64,000 bases of DNA from Dictyobacter formicarum (GTDB lineage: Bacteria; Chloroflexota; Ktedonobacteria; Ktedonobacterales; Ktedonobacteraceae). Below, one piece after another: positions 8,462 to 17,622 of this stretch. Made by a program: the position numbers and the translations under genes. Numbering within the stretch: position 1 is the stretch's first letter; the number at the start of each line of letters is the position of its first letter. A model generated the notes under the pieces. That model was not told the origin of the DNA, did no database searches, and saw only the letters and a program-made list of their open reading frames with translations. Location of the stretch: the NCBI RefSeq assembly GCF_016587435.1, contig NZ_BNJJ01000006.1:339225-403224 (forward strand), read 5' to 3'.

Positions 8462-11163
8462 CAACGCAATACATTCTTCTTCTTCTGTAAGAAAAATAAC
8501 AGATTCAAGGCATCCATCGGTGTAATAGCCTGGACATCGATATCGTCAAGCGACGGTACGTGCTCGCCTCGCTCCACCGCTTCGGCGATCCTACGGGCAG
8601 TCTCGGTCTGCCAGTGTAAAGCAGACGTTGGTTCCGCTTGACGTTGCTCGGTCTGGTGGTGATAGAAGCCATTGGACTCGGCCACGCGGGCCGTCTGCGA
8701 TGCGGAGATCCGCGCTGGTAGCGTCATAGTTGCCTGGTTGGTTTCAAGTTGCGACAGAACCGTTTCGGCGCGCTGTACGATCGAGGGTGGCATACCAGCC
8801 AGTTTAGCGACATGCACGCCAAAGCTACGCTCAGCACAACCAGGTACCACGCGGTGCAGAAAGACGATGCCATTGGGGTCATCTTCGTTGATAGCGACCG
8901 TATAGACGTGCAGGTGCCCTAATTCTCTGGCCAGGGCCGCCAGCTCGTGATAGTGGGTCGCAAACAAGGTGCGCGCCTTCACCTCATCGTGGAGATGTTC
9001 CACCACAGCACGCGCAATAGCCAGGCCATCATAGGTGCTGGTGCCGCGACCAATCTCGTCCAGGATAATCAAGCTATGGTTGGTGGCATGGTGCAGGATG
9101 GTCGCAGTCTCTTCCATTTCCACCATAAACGTACTTTTGCCCGAAGCAATATCATCTTCAGCACCCACACGGGTAAAGATACGATCCACCAGGCCAATCT
9201 GAGCCTTGCGAGCAGGCACAAAGCTGCCAATTTGAGCCAGCAGCGTAATCAAAGCCACCTGGCGTAGATAGGTCGATTTACCGGCCATGTTCGGACCCGT
9301 CAGTAGCAAGATGCGCTCAGCCGTCGCCGCCTCCAGATTGGTATCGTTCGGGATAAAAACATCCCCGTCGAGCGTATATTCAACCACTGGATGGCGGCCA
9401 CCTACGATCTGCAGGCGCTGTCCCTGCTCCAATACTGGTCGTACATATCCTTGATGCGCCGCCACCTCAGCCAGGCACAACAACACATCGATGCGGGCCA
9501 CGGCAGCCGCGCTGGTCATCAACTGAGGATAATAGACCGCGATCTGGCGCAAAACGTCAGCATAAATACTGCGCTCCATCTCCTCGATGCGCTCAACCGC
9601 GCTAAGAATCAGCGCCTCATGCTCCTTCAATTCAGGCGTAATAAAGCGTTCGGCATTGACGAGCGTCTGCTTACGCATATAATCAGAAGGCACCAGCTTA
9701 AGGTTAGCATTACTAACTTCGATATAGTAGCCAAAAACCTTATTGAAACCCACTTTGAGGGCCTTTATCCCCGTGCGCTGGCGTTCGCGCGCCTCCAAAG
9801 AAATCATCCAGCGGCGCGAGTCTCGAATCGAATTAAACAGCTCATCCAGCTCAGCGTGATAGCCGGGGCGAATCAAGCGCCCGTCATCACCCTCCTCACC
9901 TTCCTCATCGGGGCGAAGCAGGGCATGGTTGATCAGTCCGCGCACCTGGGGACACGGATCAAGGTCGTCAGCGATCTCTAGTAGTAGCTCAGACTCGCAG
10001 CTCTGCAACAGATCGCGCAGGGTCGGCAGCTCGGCCAGGTAATCACGTAAACCCAGCACCTCATTGCGCACGGCAGTTCCCTGCCTGATCCTGCCAGAGA
10101 CGCGTTCCAGATCGCCCAGTTCCTGCAGCGACATGGTAAAGCGTGTACGAATAGCCGGACTTTCATAGAGCTCTTCGATACTCTTCAGTCGGCCATTCAA
10201 TATGCTCAGATCCAGCAACGGCTGCGTAATCGTTCGCCGCAGCAGGCGCGCCCCCATCGGCGTGATCGTACGATCCAGCACAGCCAGCAAGCTCCCCTGC
10301 AGAGTACCGCTGCGTGTCCCCTGCAACAACTCAAGATTGCGCTGGGTATGCGCATCCAGTACCATAAACTGGTCTGTGCTATAAGAATGCAAGGCGGTCA
10401 ACAACGAGAGCAGCGAGCCATTCATCTTTTCCAGGTATGCCACGATAGCGCCCGCTGCCGCAATAGCCTGTGGCTGCCCCTCGCACCCATAGGACTCCAA
10501 TGACTGTACGCCAAATTGTCGACATAAACGCTGATAGGCGGCTTCTTCTTGATAAAAATAGGGAGGGCAATGGGTGATAGTAACGTTATCGGCAGGGAAT
10601 TGATACTCCTCTTTATGCGCGCCCTCAATCAGCAAACACTCAACCGGAGCCAGGCGCTGTAGCTCGGCATCCAGGGCCACCGGCAACTCATCAGGAGAAA
10701 ACCAGGTAACCATAAATTCACCGGTACTGACATCCACGGCGGCCAGCGCGGTCTGTGTTCTTCCTGTAGCAATCGCGACTAAATAGTTGTTCTGGCGCAC
10801 TGGCAACAGATTAGGTTCGGACAACGTACCAGCGGTCAGGATACGCGTGACCGCCCGCTCTACCACATCTCGCCCCTTAACGACCTCCCCAACCTGCTCA
10901 CAGACAACCACTTTATAGCCTCGGTGTATTAATTTGCCCACATAATTTTCCAGGGCATGTTTGGGGATACCAGCTAGCGGAACACGCTCTTTGCCTCTGC
11001 TATAGGTGCGTGTCGTACGCACAATCTGCAGTTCACGCGCAGTAATATAAGCGTCTTCATCAAAAGTTTCAAAAAAATCTCCTACCTGATACATTAAGAT
11101 TGCATCGGGAAACTGTTTTTTGAATTCTAGATATTGTTTGCGAGCAGGACTCAGGGTCGCCAT
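8461..11163 (-). CDS. mutS: DNA mismatch repair ATPase MutS
   Basis: Recognises base mismatches and small loops. At 900 residues it has the full MutS layout. The mismatch-reading domain contains GDFFETF, the FxE motif, near residue 28. Connector, lever and clamp domains follow. The C-terminal ATPase has Walker A GPNMAGKST, Walker B LIILDEIGRGTSTYDG and FATHYHELAAL. GAGGTG lies 8 bases before the ATG. A tail of about 60 residues after the ATPase (ETARRIAEAVERGEHVPSL onward) probably holds the dimerisation helices. It is the first gene of a two-gene operon with mutL. Confidence 0.96.
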   Translation of the reverse strand: MATLSPARKQYLEFKKQFPDAILMYQVGDFFETFDEDAYITARELQIVRTTRTYSRGKERVPLAGIPKHALENYVGKLIHRGYKVVVCEQVGEVVKGRDVVERAVTRILTAGTLSEPNLLPVRQNNYLVAIATGRTQTALAAVDVSTGEFMVTWFSPDELPVALDAELQRLAPVECLLIEGAHKEEYQFPADNVTITHCPPYFYQEEAAYQRLCRQFGVQSLESYGCEGQPQAIAAAGAIVAYLEKMNGSLLSLLTALHSYSTDQFMVLDAHTQRNLELLQGTRSGTLQGSLLAVLDRTITPMGARLLRRTITQPLLDLSILNGRLKSIEELYESPAIRTRFTMSLQELGDLERVSGRIRQGTAVRNEVLGLRDYLAELPTLRDLLQSCESELLLEIADDLDPCPQVRGLINHALLRPDEEGEEGDDGRLIRPGYHAELDELFNSIRDSRRWMISLEARERQRTGIKALKVGFNKVFGYYIEVSNANLKLVPSDYMRKQTLVNAERFITPELKEHEALILSAVERIEEMERSIYADVLRQIAVYYPQLMTSAAAVARIDVLLCLAEVAAHQGYVRPVLEQGQRLQIVGGRHPVVEYTLDGDVFIPNDTNLEAATAERILLLTGPNMAGKSTYLRQVALITLLAQIGSFVPARKAQIGLVDRIFTRVGAEDDIASGKSTFMVEMEETATILHHATNHSLIILDEIGRGTSTYDGLAIARAVVEHLHDEVKARTLFATHYHELAALARELGHLHVYTVAINEDDPNGIVFLHRVVPGCAERSFGVHVAKLAGMPPSIVQRAETVLSQLETNQATMTLPARISASQTARVAESNGFYHHQTEQRQAEPTSALHWQTETARRIAEAVERGEHVPSLDDIDVQAITPMDALNLLFFLQKKKNVLR

Positions 11164-11885
11164 GAATTACACACCTCGACATAACACAGAATAATATCGG
11201 GTCGCATTGAACATCCGTACATTACCGTATTCTCTGCTTTTCTTACCTGGCTTCTCAGGCAGATTCGTGGGCTATTTCCTACCTTGTGCTTAGAGTATCT
11301 ATTTATTTCTTCTGGTCCGGTTTTTCGGTATTCTCTATAGAGCAAGAGCAGAGGTTTCGTACAAGTGTTCAATGATGAGTGAGTTCTATTATAACACATA
11401 ATAATGCTGTTACGCTCTAGGATTGAAGCGCTTTCGTCCATTTTTGCTGCGTTTATGACAAAAAAATAGGAGGTTTTTCTCTTTGTTATTTTGGGTGTCT
11501 CTTGTGTGTTTTATATCGCGAATTGATGTCTGAGGGATTAGATGGGGCATAGAGGACTCGTATCTCCGACGCACGGTTTAGGAAATAGAAATGTGTATAA
11601 AGTGTCTCCACAGGCTGATTTATATTTTTGAACAAGCCGTACAGTTTAGGTGCTGGCGGTTTTTTATTTGTCTAATCTTTATATAGAATGGCTTGGCAAG
11701 CAGCTTTAGCCATTAAAGCAATCCTCTTAAATTTCATTCTTCCACACTCGGTTATAACTTTGTAATGTTTAATAAGTATGGTGGTACCAGGATTCCGGGG
11801 CCATTATACGTCCTTGCACATCCTGGCCTTCTTTGTTACGGCTACCGACAAGCTACTCATACTCTCGTGCGAACTGGCTGGCAAA
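11164..11885. other. Long AT-rich gap without a supported gene
   Basis: About 720 bases between mutS and the next leftward gene. The right part of the mutS promoter region must lie here, but no box stands out. From about 11450 the sequence becomes AT-rich. A good AGGAGG at 11469-11474 is followed only by a 16-codon frame, so I do not call a gene. The stretch 11760-11885 is again GC-richer and may be decayed coding sequence. Confidence 0.5.
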
Positions 11886-12821
11886 TCAGTCATCGCTCCA
11901 CTGACCCCGTTGTTTTATTCTTCCTTCTTTATCTAAATCAGATAGTGCGTTACGAGCATCCACATTATCATAGTATGATGAGCATATTCCATTTGCTACC
12001 TCCTCATCCAAACCAAATTTTTCGTTCATAATTCTATTCAAATGTCTCCTATATTTATTTTCGTACATTAATGGTTCTATTGCATCAGTTCCATACCATT
12101 GGTACATCCCAACTTCTGAATCGTAACAACCTACAGCCATGTTTGCATAAAATAAATCCCTATAGGATTCCCTTAATTCCATACCTGCTATTGCTCCGAA
12201 TACCCCTCTAAATCCTAATTCATAGCAAATAGAATCCTCAAAATAATGTGCATATGATTGTACATACGTCATATAATACTCTGCTTCTATTTGTTGTATT
12301 AATGCTTTTCTCAACGATGGGGCAACTTCTATAGTTGGCACATCCCTTAATGCGAGAATCACCCAATATCTTCGTACATCAAACCAAAGTAAATCATCGA
12401 TTGGAAGAGGCATGGGATTATCTTTAGAAGGCAAAAATTCAGTAAGCATGTGACATAATACGCTGTGATGCTGGAGCATACCAATATCTTTTAAACAGAA
12501 AGTTGCACACCATCGCTCTTTTGGCGAGGAGCTCTCTAAAAAAGGGGCCAAAACAGTTTGAGTATGTTCATAGCCACTCCAAGCGATAACACAGATAGCA
12601 ACACATTTGTCATCAATACTGCCATGAAACAGAATATGTAAGCACGTTTCAATAGAGCAATTCCTCCAACATTGATAGAATTGATGCAAATCATATTCCC
12701 ATCCATTCAAATAGCAGAAACAAAAAGCTCTTTCAACAGCATCATATTGTATTGTTGCATACGTACCATATTCTAAAGGTAAGCGATTTTGTGATACGTA
12801 ATCTTGACTTGGTACATGCAT
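11886..12821 (-). CDS. Hypothetical protein with helical-repeat character
   Basis: I do not recognise a family. The start is the ATG at 12821, which has AAGGAG 8 bases upstream; an in-frame ATG at 12857 has no such site. The 311-residue product is soluble, acidic and rich in Trp, Tyr and Cys. Segments such as CVAICVIAWSGYEHTQTVLAPFL and ERWCATFCLKDIGMLQHHSVL recur at about 35-residue spacing and look like HEAT-type helical pairs. Such proteins are common as immunity or adaptor proteins. Codon use is AT-rich, unlike the housekeeping genes on either side, which suggests acquired DNA. Confidence 0.6.
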   Translation of the reverse strand: MHVPSQDYVSQNRLPLEYGTYATIQYDAVERAFCFCYLNGWEYDLHQFYQCWRNCSIETCLHILFHGSIDDKCVAICVIAWSGYEHTQTVLAPFLESSSPKERWCATFCLKDIGMLQHHSVLCHMLTEFLPSKDNPMPLPIDDLLWFDVRRYWVILALRDVPTIEVAPSLRKALIQQIEAEYYMTYVQSYAHYFEDSICYELGFRGVFGAIAGMELRESYRDLFYANMAVGCYDSEVGMYQWYGTDAIEPLMYENKYRRHLNRIMNEKFGLDEEVANGICSSYYDNVDARNALSDLDKEGRIKQRGQWSDD

Positions 12822-12931
12822 TTCACTATTCTCCTTATAGAAATAGGTTTTTATCACCTATCTACATCTAAAGAATCTTGTAATAACTGTTTTGCACTTT
12901 GTATGGTTTCCCAGGTGCCAGCAAGATGATA

Positions 12932-12963
12932 AATAAAAAGGTCTCAATGAAAATGAGACTTTT
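12932..12963 (-). terminator. Intrinsic terminator (leftward)
   Basis: AAAGTCTCA and TGAGACC form a stem around TTTTCAT on the minus strand, followed by a TTTTTATTT run. It lies 27 bases after the end of the acetyltransferase remnant and would end leftward transcripts before the helical-repeat gene. The A-run on the other side may make it work both ways. Confidence 0.6.
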
Positions 12964-12989
12964 GCGGTAATTAGGAAAGCCTGTAACGT

Positions 12990-13277
12990 CTACTTTTGGG
13001 TGGCAAAATTTTGATAGGCCTCTCTATAAGATTGCGTGATTGGTGCTCCAGACTCTTTCATGTCGAGGACGAACACTCTGGTGTCTTCTCGCGAGAAGAT
13101 GATCTCACTAAAACCAAAGTGCTGCAGCAATCTGACCCCGCTGCGGGTAGCTCCTACTGATATAATCCTCTCGACGATTATTCCTCTTCTGCCCAGGTCA
13201 ACTATGGCATCCATAAAATGAGAAATGAGCTTTGCGCCATATTTGCTTCTGAGATCTTTATGAAGCTCAATCCTGCT
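12990..13277 (-). pseudogene. C-terminal fragment of a GNAT-like acetyltransferase
   Basis: The frame is open for 95 codons after an in-frame TAG at 13278-13280. The first ATG (13214) lies 21 codons in and has no ribosome site. The peptide upstream of that ATG (SRIELHKDLRSKYGAKLISH) continues smoothly into MDAIVDLGRRGI, so the ATG is an internal Met rather than a start. The part ATRSGVRLLQHFGFSEIIF resembles the last helix-strand of GNAT acetyltransferases, in which a side chain near the acyl-CoA site precedes a GF turn. The N-terminal domain is missing. I read this as a truncated remnant in the AT-rich islet, although a short expressed protein of 74 residues cannot be excluded. Confidence 0.5.
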
Positions 13278-13365
13278 CTAAACGCTCCTCTCAGGCGGTT
13301 TTATGGTAGCTACACCTCTACTCCGACATTTGTTCTGCTTGGTTTTTCTATAGATTTTAATTGGT

Positions 13366-13746
13366 TTATTCGAACGTCTCTTCCAAGCTAGCCTCAAAAC
13401 GCCTACACTTGAGTTCTTCGTAATAGTCATTATAACTACTCTCATAAGAACTTACTTTGAAGAATACATTCTCGTTTTGCCAATGTCTGATTGACTCAAT
13501 TTTTATTGGAAAAGGCTGAAAACTGCTCGGGCGGAGATTGAAGAAATCTACGCCATAGAAGGAGAGATGGAGAAATGGTTTCTCTACTTCATTTTCATCA
13601 TCAGCACGGAACCATAACTGTAGAAGCAGTTCTTGTTCAAAAATCTCGTAAGAATACTGCTCGCGATAATCCATTCTAATAAGAAGAGGAAATCGATGTG
13701 GTTGTAAAGCTTTAAAAAGTTCTATCGCCTGGTCATGCGGATGCAT
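13366..13746 (-). CDS. Hypothetical small acidic protein
   Basis: I do not recognise a family. The ATG at 13746 is preferred because AAAGGAA lies about 8 bases upstream; the TTG at 13764 overlaps that site. The 126-residue product is soluble and rich in Phe, Glu and Tyr. It alternates short beta-like runs (YSYEIFEQELLLQLWF, FLHLSFYGVDFF, NVFFKVSSYESS) and ends in a charged helix. Size and style resemble small immunity proteins of contact toxins, but no toxin gene is next to it. It lies in the AT-rich islet with the helical-repeat gene and the acetyltransferase remnant. Confidence 0.5.
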   Translation of the reverse strand: MHPHDQAIELFKALQPHRFPLLIRMDYREQYSYEIFEQELLLQLWFRADDENEVEKPFLHLSFYGVDFFNLRPSSFQPFPIKIESIRHWQNENVFFKVSSYESSYNDYYEELKCRRFEASLEETFE

Positions 13747-14093
13747 CAGTATTTCCTTTCTCAAACCACGTCACTGTGTCTAGGCTTCTGCTTTGACATT
13801 AGTTTTACTTGTTTTTTAACTCTGCTTGTGCTCGATATCGTTATAGTGTTTCTAGCTTTTTCTTTCCATGTACTGAGTGCATTTTTGTACTCTATGAGCA
13901 TACTATAGAATAAAGACGAGAAAACGGATAGAAAGGACGGTTTTTTTCAAAACTTTTTTTCGCATCTAGCGTACTTCTTATTAGTGTACATTATCAACAC
14001 ATACGAAAGACTTATCTACTATTTCTTCGCCTACAGTAAGGACCCTCCTATGAGGTTCGATTCCATCATATACTGGAAGGAATAATATATAAA
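13747..14093. other. AT-rich divergent intergenic region
   Basis: About 350 bases separate the leftward small gene from the rightward MuiA-like gene and must contain both promoters. An imperfect hairpin GAGTGCA/TGTACTC lies near 13878-13895. A good ribosome site (GGAAGGAAT) precedes the MuiA-like start. I see no gene. Confidence 0.4.
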
Positions 14094-15740
14094 ATGACAG
14101 ACATTACCGCCCCCACTACGGCTGTCACGGTTTATGCGGACCGCGCGTTAGTGACGCGCAAAGGCAAGATTACACTTGAAGCCGGTGAGCACGAGATCCG
14201 CGTCAATAATTTGCCTCAATTTTTGCGGGACTCGCTGCGTGCCTCTGGCCATGGTCCCCAGGGGACGCGTATTCTTAATGTTGATATTACCACCGCCTTC
14301 TATCCTCGGCCACCTGAAGAAGATCTGGCCCGCATTCAAACGGAACTTGAGACGCTACAACATCAGAAGAAACTGCTACAGGCCAGGCAGGATGCGTTGA
14401 CAGATCGACGCCAATGGCTACGCGCGCTCGGCGAGCAATCCAAAGATTTTGCGCGTGGCCTGGCCCAGGGCCAGATGAAGCCACAGGATTGCTCAGACTT
14501 CTTTAGTTTTATGTCTTCCCAGGCCGCTCAGGATGCCGAGGCCGCGCTACAGCTACAAACACAGATAGAACAGGTCCAATTCCAGATCGACGCCAAGCAG
14601 CGCGAGTATTATCAACGCCAGGGCGACGAAATCACTGCCGATCGCCAGGCGGCTCTGATCACGGTTGAACTGGCAACCGCTGGCGAACTAGAGCTAGAGA
14701 TCTCTTACCTGGTGCGCAATGCCTCCTGGTATCCACAGTACGATATTCGCGTCCATGTTGATGGACAACAACCCAGGGGCACAGTCGAGCTCACCTATAT
14801 TGGCATGGTGCAACAATCTACCGGTGAAAGCTGGGACCAGGTAGAGCTTGCGCTGTCAACGGCGCGCCCCAGTCAGGCAGCGATCCTACCAGAATTACAA
14901 CCCTGGTATCTCAAAGAATACAATCCACCACCACCACGTCCCATGGCCGTAGCCGCGGCGGCTCCCATGTCTCCTATGTATGGTAAACACCCTACAGGCA
15001 TGATGCAGTCGCGTATGGCGGCGCCAGGCGGTGGCTTTACACTGGAAGAGGAAGAACTGGAGCCACCGGCGCCACCACCTGTCGAGGCAGAGATCGCGAC
15101 CGCAACGGTCGAACGCAGTGGGACCGCGCTGGTCTTCCGTGTTGGTCGCTCGGTTGATATTCCTTCTGACAATTCGCCACACAAAACCACTATAGCCCGC
15201 GATGATCTGCCCTGCGACTTTGACTACGTCAGCGCGCCAGCACTGGAAACCAGCGCCCATATGCGCGCGACTGTCATCAATTCAACCGAGCGCATTCTGC
15301 TGGAGGGCCAGGCCAGCATTTTCCTGGATGCCGAGTATGTTGGCACCACTAAACTGGACTTTACAGCGGCGCGCGAAGAGTTCAAAATCTTCCTGGGCAT
15401 CGATGATAGCCTGAAGATCAAGCGTGAGCCCATCGAGCGTTCAGTTGATAAAGGAAACCTGCTGCAAGGCGATATCCGGCGTAGTACGTATGCCTATCGC
15501 ATTAGCGTCCATAACTATGCAACGGCGTCCCGGAAAGTGGTAATTAAAGACCACATACCGGTGCCGCAACATGAGCGCATCAAGGTCAGGGTACAAAGCA
15601 TCACGCCCCAGCCGGTTGAACGCACCAAGCTTGAACTACTTACCTGGGAACAGGTCCTACCGGCTAACGGAGCATACAGCATTGAGTATCGCTTTACAGT
15701 TGAGCATCCGCAGGGTCTACGCGTCGTCGGCCTGCCATAA
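14094..15740 (+). CDS. MuiA-like protein (DUF4140/DUF4139)
   Basis: A 548-residue protein of the mucoidy-inhibitor A family; the biochemical role is not known. The N-terminal DUF4140 part is TAVTVYADRALVTRKGKI through about residue 100. A coiled-coil stretch (about 80-185) with many Gln and Glu follows. Then comes the DUF4139 beta-rich part, beginning TVELATAGELELEISYLVRN and running to the C-terminus (SIEYRFTVEHPQGLRVVGLP). A Pro/Ala-rich insert (about 277-335) interrupts DUF4139. No signal peptide is visible, so it is probably cytoplasmic. It ends 8 bases from the convergent hom gene, leaving no room for a terminator between them. Confidence 0.85.
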   Translation: MTDITAPTTAVTVYADRALVTRKGKITLEAGEHEIRVNNLPQFLRDSLRASGHGPQGTRILNVDITTAFYPRPPEEDLARIQTELETLQHQKKLLQARQDALTDRRQWLRALGEQSKDFARGLAQGQMKPQDCSDFFSFMSSQAAQDAEAALQLQTQIEQVQFQIDAKQREYYQRQGDEITADRQAALITVELATAGELELEISYLVRNASWYPQYDIRVHVDGQQPRGTVELTYIGMVQQSTGESWDQVELALSTARPSQAAILPELQPWYLKEYNPPPPRPMAVAAAAPMSPMYGKHPTGMMQSRMAAPGGGFTLEEEELEPPAPPPVEAEIATATVERSGTALVFRVGRSVDIPSDNSPHKTTIARDDLPCDFDYVSAPALETSAHMRATVINSTERILLEGQASIFLDAEYVGTTKLDFTAAREEFKIFLGIDDSLKIKREPIERSVDKGNLLQGDIRRSTYAYRISVHNYATASRKVVIKDHIPVPQHERIKVRVQSITPQPVERTKLELLTWEQVLPANGAYSIEYRFTVEHPQGLRVVGLP

Positions 15741-15748
15741 GACGTCGA

Positions 15749-16798
15749 TCAAACACGCTGTTCTGATTGGACGGCTCGAATAAAGTCAGCCAGTACATCA
15801 TACGCCGTAACCGCCGGGCCCAGGGGTCCGGCGGGACCATTATCTGGCACATCCAATGTAATCGTCAGACCAGGCAGCACATCGAGCTCAAAATGAGCCA
15901 GCATCGAGCCGCCTGTTACCGCAGCCAGAGGATCGTGTGCTGGCAGGGGAAGCGGTTTGACGAAAGCCTTGATGCCATCCTCATTCTTCTCTATCTGTGC
16001 CACCAGTTTATAAGGCGTACCGGCGGCTCGCGCAGCCTGTACTTGCGCCGCATCCAGGTGGCGAATCCCTTCAACCTCAATCTGCTCCAGAGGGATTGGA
16101 GCATCCATTAATACCGTCGCAATAGCGCTCACCTTAACAGCCGCATCCCAACCATCGATGTCAGCGGAAGGATCAGTCTCAGCGATCCCTAATTCCTGTG
16201 CGGTCTGCACCGCATGCTCAAAGCTCTTGCCACGCTCTATCTCTGCAATAATGACATTACTGGTGGAATTTAGCAGGCCACGGAAACGAACGATATTAGC
16301 GGCGGGCAGACTGCTGGCAAAGAGCGAAAAAATAGGGGCACCACCCATCACGGTAGCCTCAAACAGGAAACGTCGCTGCTGGCGCTGCGCCAGTTCCTGC
16401 AATTCGTGGTAGCCATGCACCACGGTCCCTTTATTGGCGGTAATTGCATGAGCCCCATGTTCCAGCGCGGCACGAATATGCTCAATGGCTGGCTGTCCGC
16501 TCTCGACGTTTAACGAGGTCAACTCAAACAATGCATCTGCCTTACCGGCAGCCAACCAATCCCGAACATTGTTGCCTGCCTCAACGGTTTGTATGTGTTC
16601 AAATTGCTCGGCCAGCAAAGCTGAGACATCCAGCCCTTCGGGATTAGCCAACCAGCCCAGGCGCCGCGTCGCCACGCCGGTAAGGCGCCAATCGATATGA
16701 TAGCGCTCGCGCAGCTCAACCGTCTTTTCCTGTAACAGGCGCAGCAGCGCACGCCCCACATTGCCAAAGCCAAGCAAACAAAGATTATATGTCTTCAT
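15749..16798 (-). CDS. hom: Homoserine dehydrogenase
   Basis: Reduces aspartate semialdehyde to homoserine, the branch to threonine and methionine. The 349-residue protein starts with a Rossmann motif (LLGFGNVGRALLRLL). It has the catalytic-domain signatures ITANKGTVVHGYHEL and LLNSTSNVIIAEIERGKSFEHAV, then ETDPSADIDGWDAAVK with the conserved Asp and Lys. It lacks the C-terminal ACT domain of many bacterial enzymes, so threonine feedback through that domain is not expected. The ATG has AGGAG 6 bases upstream. Together with metH 4 kb away it serves methionine synthesis, but the genes are not in one operon. Confidence 0.92.
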   Translation of the reverse strand: MKTYNLCLLGFGNVGRALLRLLQEKTVELRERYHIDWRLTGVATRRLGWLANPEGLDVSALLAEQFEHIQTVEAGNNVRDWLAAGKADALFELTSLNVESGQPAIEHIRAALEHGAHAITANKGTVVHGYHELQELAQRQQRRFLFEATVMGGAPIFSLFASSLPAANIVRFRGLLNSTSNVIIAEIERGKSFEHAVQTAQELGIAETDPSADIDGWDAAVKVSAIATVLMDAPIPLEQIEVEGIRHLDAAQVQAARAAGTPYKLVAQIEKNEDGIKAFVKPLPLPAHDPLAAVTGGSMLAHFELDVLPGLTITLDVPDNGPAGPLGPAVTAYDVLADFIRAVQSEQRV

Positions 16799-16948
16799 GA
16801 CAGCTCCTATTGGAAATATTGATAATGTTTGCGTTTATTTTAACATAGCAATCGATGCATGATGCTTTATAAACACCAAAAATACGTATCTGCATCTTCT
16901 CAAAGAGCACAGGTACGTTTACACCAGAGAAAGCGAGAAAGAAAAAAT

Positions 16949-17386
16949 ATGAATGGACCTCGTCACGTCATGGATGTTAAACCAGGCTATCGTGGACGCG
17001 CCTTTACCTCCGACCTCAGCGGGCAGGAGTTCTGGCTGGTTGTCGATAAAGGCTTCCAACCCTTGGGATTGGTGGTCGGCAACTGTATCTATTCAATGGG
17101 AGCTGTTCGTAACTGGCTGGTCGGCTTCAAAGGCAATTTTCAGGGCGAGCTAAAAGAATATTCGGAGCTGATGTACCAGGCACGTGAATTAGCCATCAGC
17201 CGCATGCAATTTGAGGCCGACCAATTGGGCGCCGATGGTGTGATCGGTGTCGATATCAACGTTGATTTTATGCACAACAACGAATGGATGGAAGTCACAG
17301 CCATCGGCACCGCCGTACGCTATGTGGGTTCCGGACCCAATTTGCCTCCCACCAACCAGGGCCGCGTTGTCATCCCAACCAATTAA
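16949..17386 (+). CDS. UPF0145 / YbjQ-like heavy-metal-binding-domain protein
   Basis: A 145-residue cytoplasmic protein of the YbjQ/UPF0145 family, which forms ring-shaped oligomers of unknown function. The ATG at 16949 is preferred over one at 16859, because the extra 30 residues would be basic and unlike the family and GAGAAAGA lies just upstream. Family traits are LVVGNCIYSMGAVRNW, YSELMYQARELAISRMQFEA and ADGVIGVDINVD near the end. It is divergent from hom and ends in its own terminator. Confidence 0.8.
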   Translation: MNGPRHVMDVKPGYRGRAFTSDLSGQEFWLVVDKGFQPLGLVVGNCIYSMGAVRNWLVGFKGNFQGELKEYSELMYQARELAISRMQFEADQLGADGVIGVDINVDFMHNNEWMEVTAIGTAVRYVGSGPNLPPTNQGRVVIPTN

Positions 17387-17406
17387 CCTCACACCCGTGC
17401 AACTGG

Positions 17407-17460
17407 AGGTGCGGCCTTCAATGGCCGCTTCCTCTTATTATTTCTCCTTTTTTTCGTTAT
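17407..17460 (+). terminator. Intrinsic terminator, built on a repeat arm
   Basis: GCGGCC (17411-17416) and GGCCGC (17423-17428) form a stem with outer GAGG/CCTC pairing, followed by a T-rich run to 17453. The left arm starts with CTGGAGGTGCGG (17403-17414), the same 12 bases that begin the palindrome at 26349. Confidence 0.7.
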
Positions 17461-17622
17461 CCTTCCAAATAAGCTCTTGCATATTATGTAAAGCACAGCT
17501 TGCTTGTTTTCTTTGGCTATACGAATAGATGGTGGTCGATGTTGTAGGGATTGAGTGAAAATTGGCTGGTTTCATGGCGGGGCTGGTCTGTTACAATATC
17601 AAGAAAAAGTGAGGAGTGGGCT

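Noticed and set aside
9391..9981. 196-codon rightward frame opposite mutS
   Set aside because: Lies wholly within mutS on the other strand and its composition follows mutS codon use; no own ribosome site.
11151..11441. 96-codon leftward frame overlapping the mutS start
   Set aside because: Overlaps mutS in another frame, lacks a ribosome site and covers the mutS promoter region.
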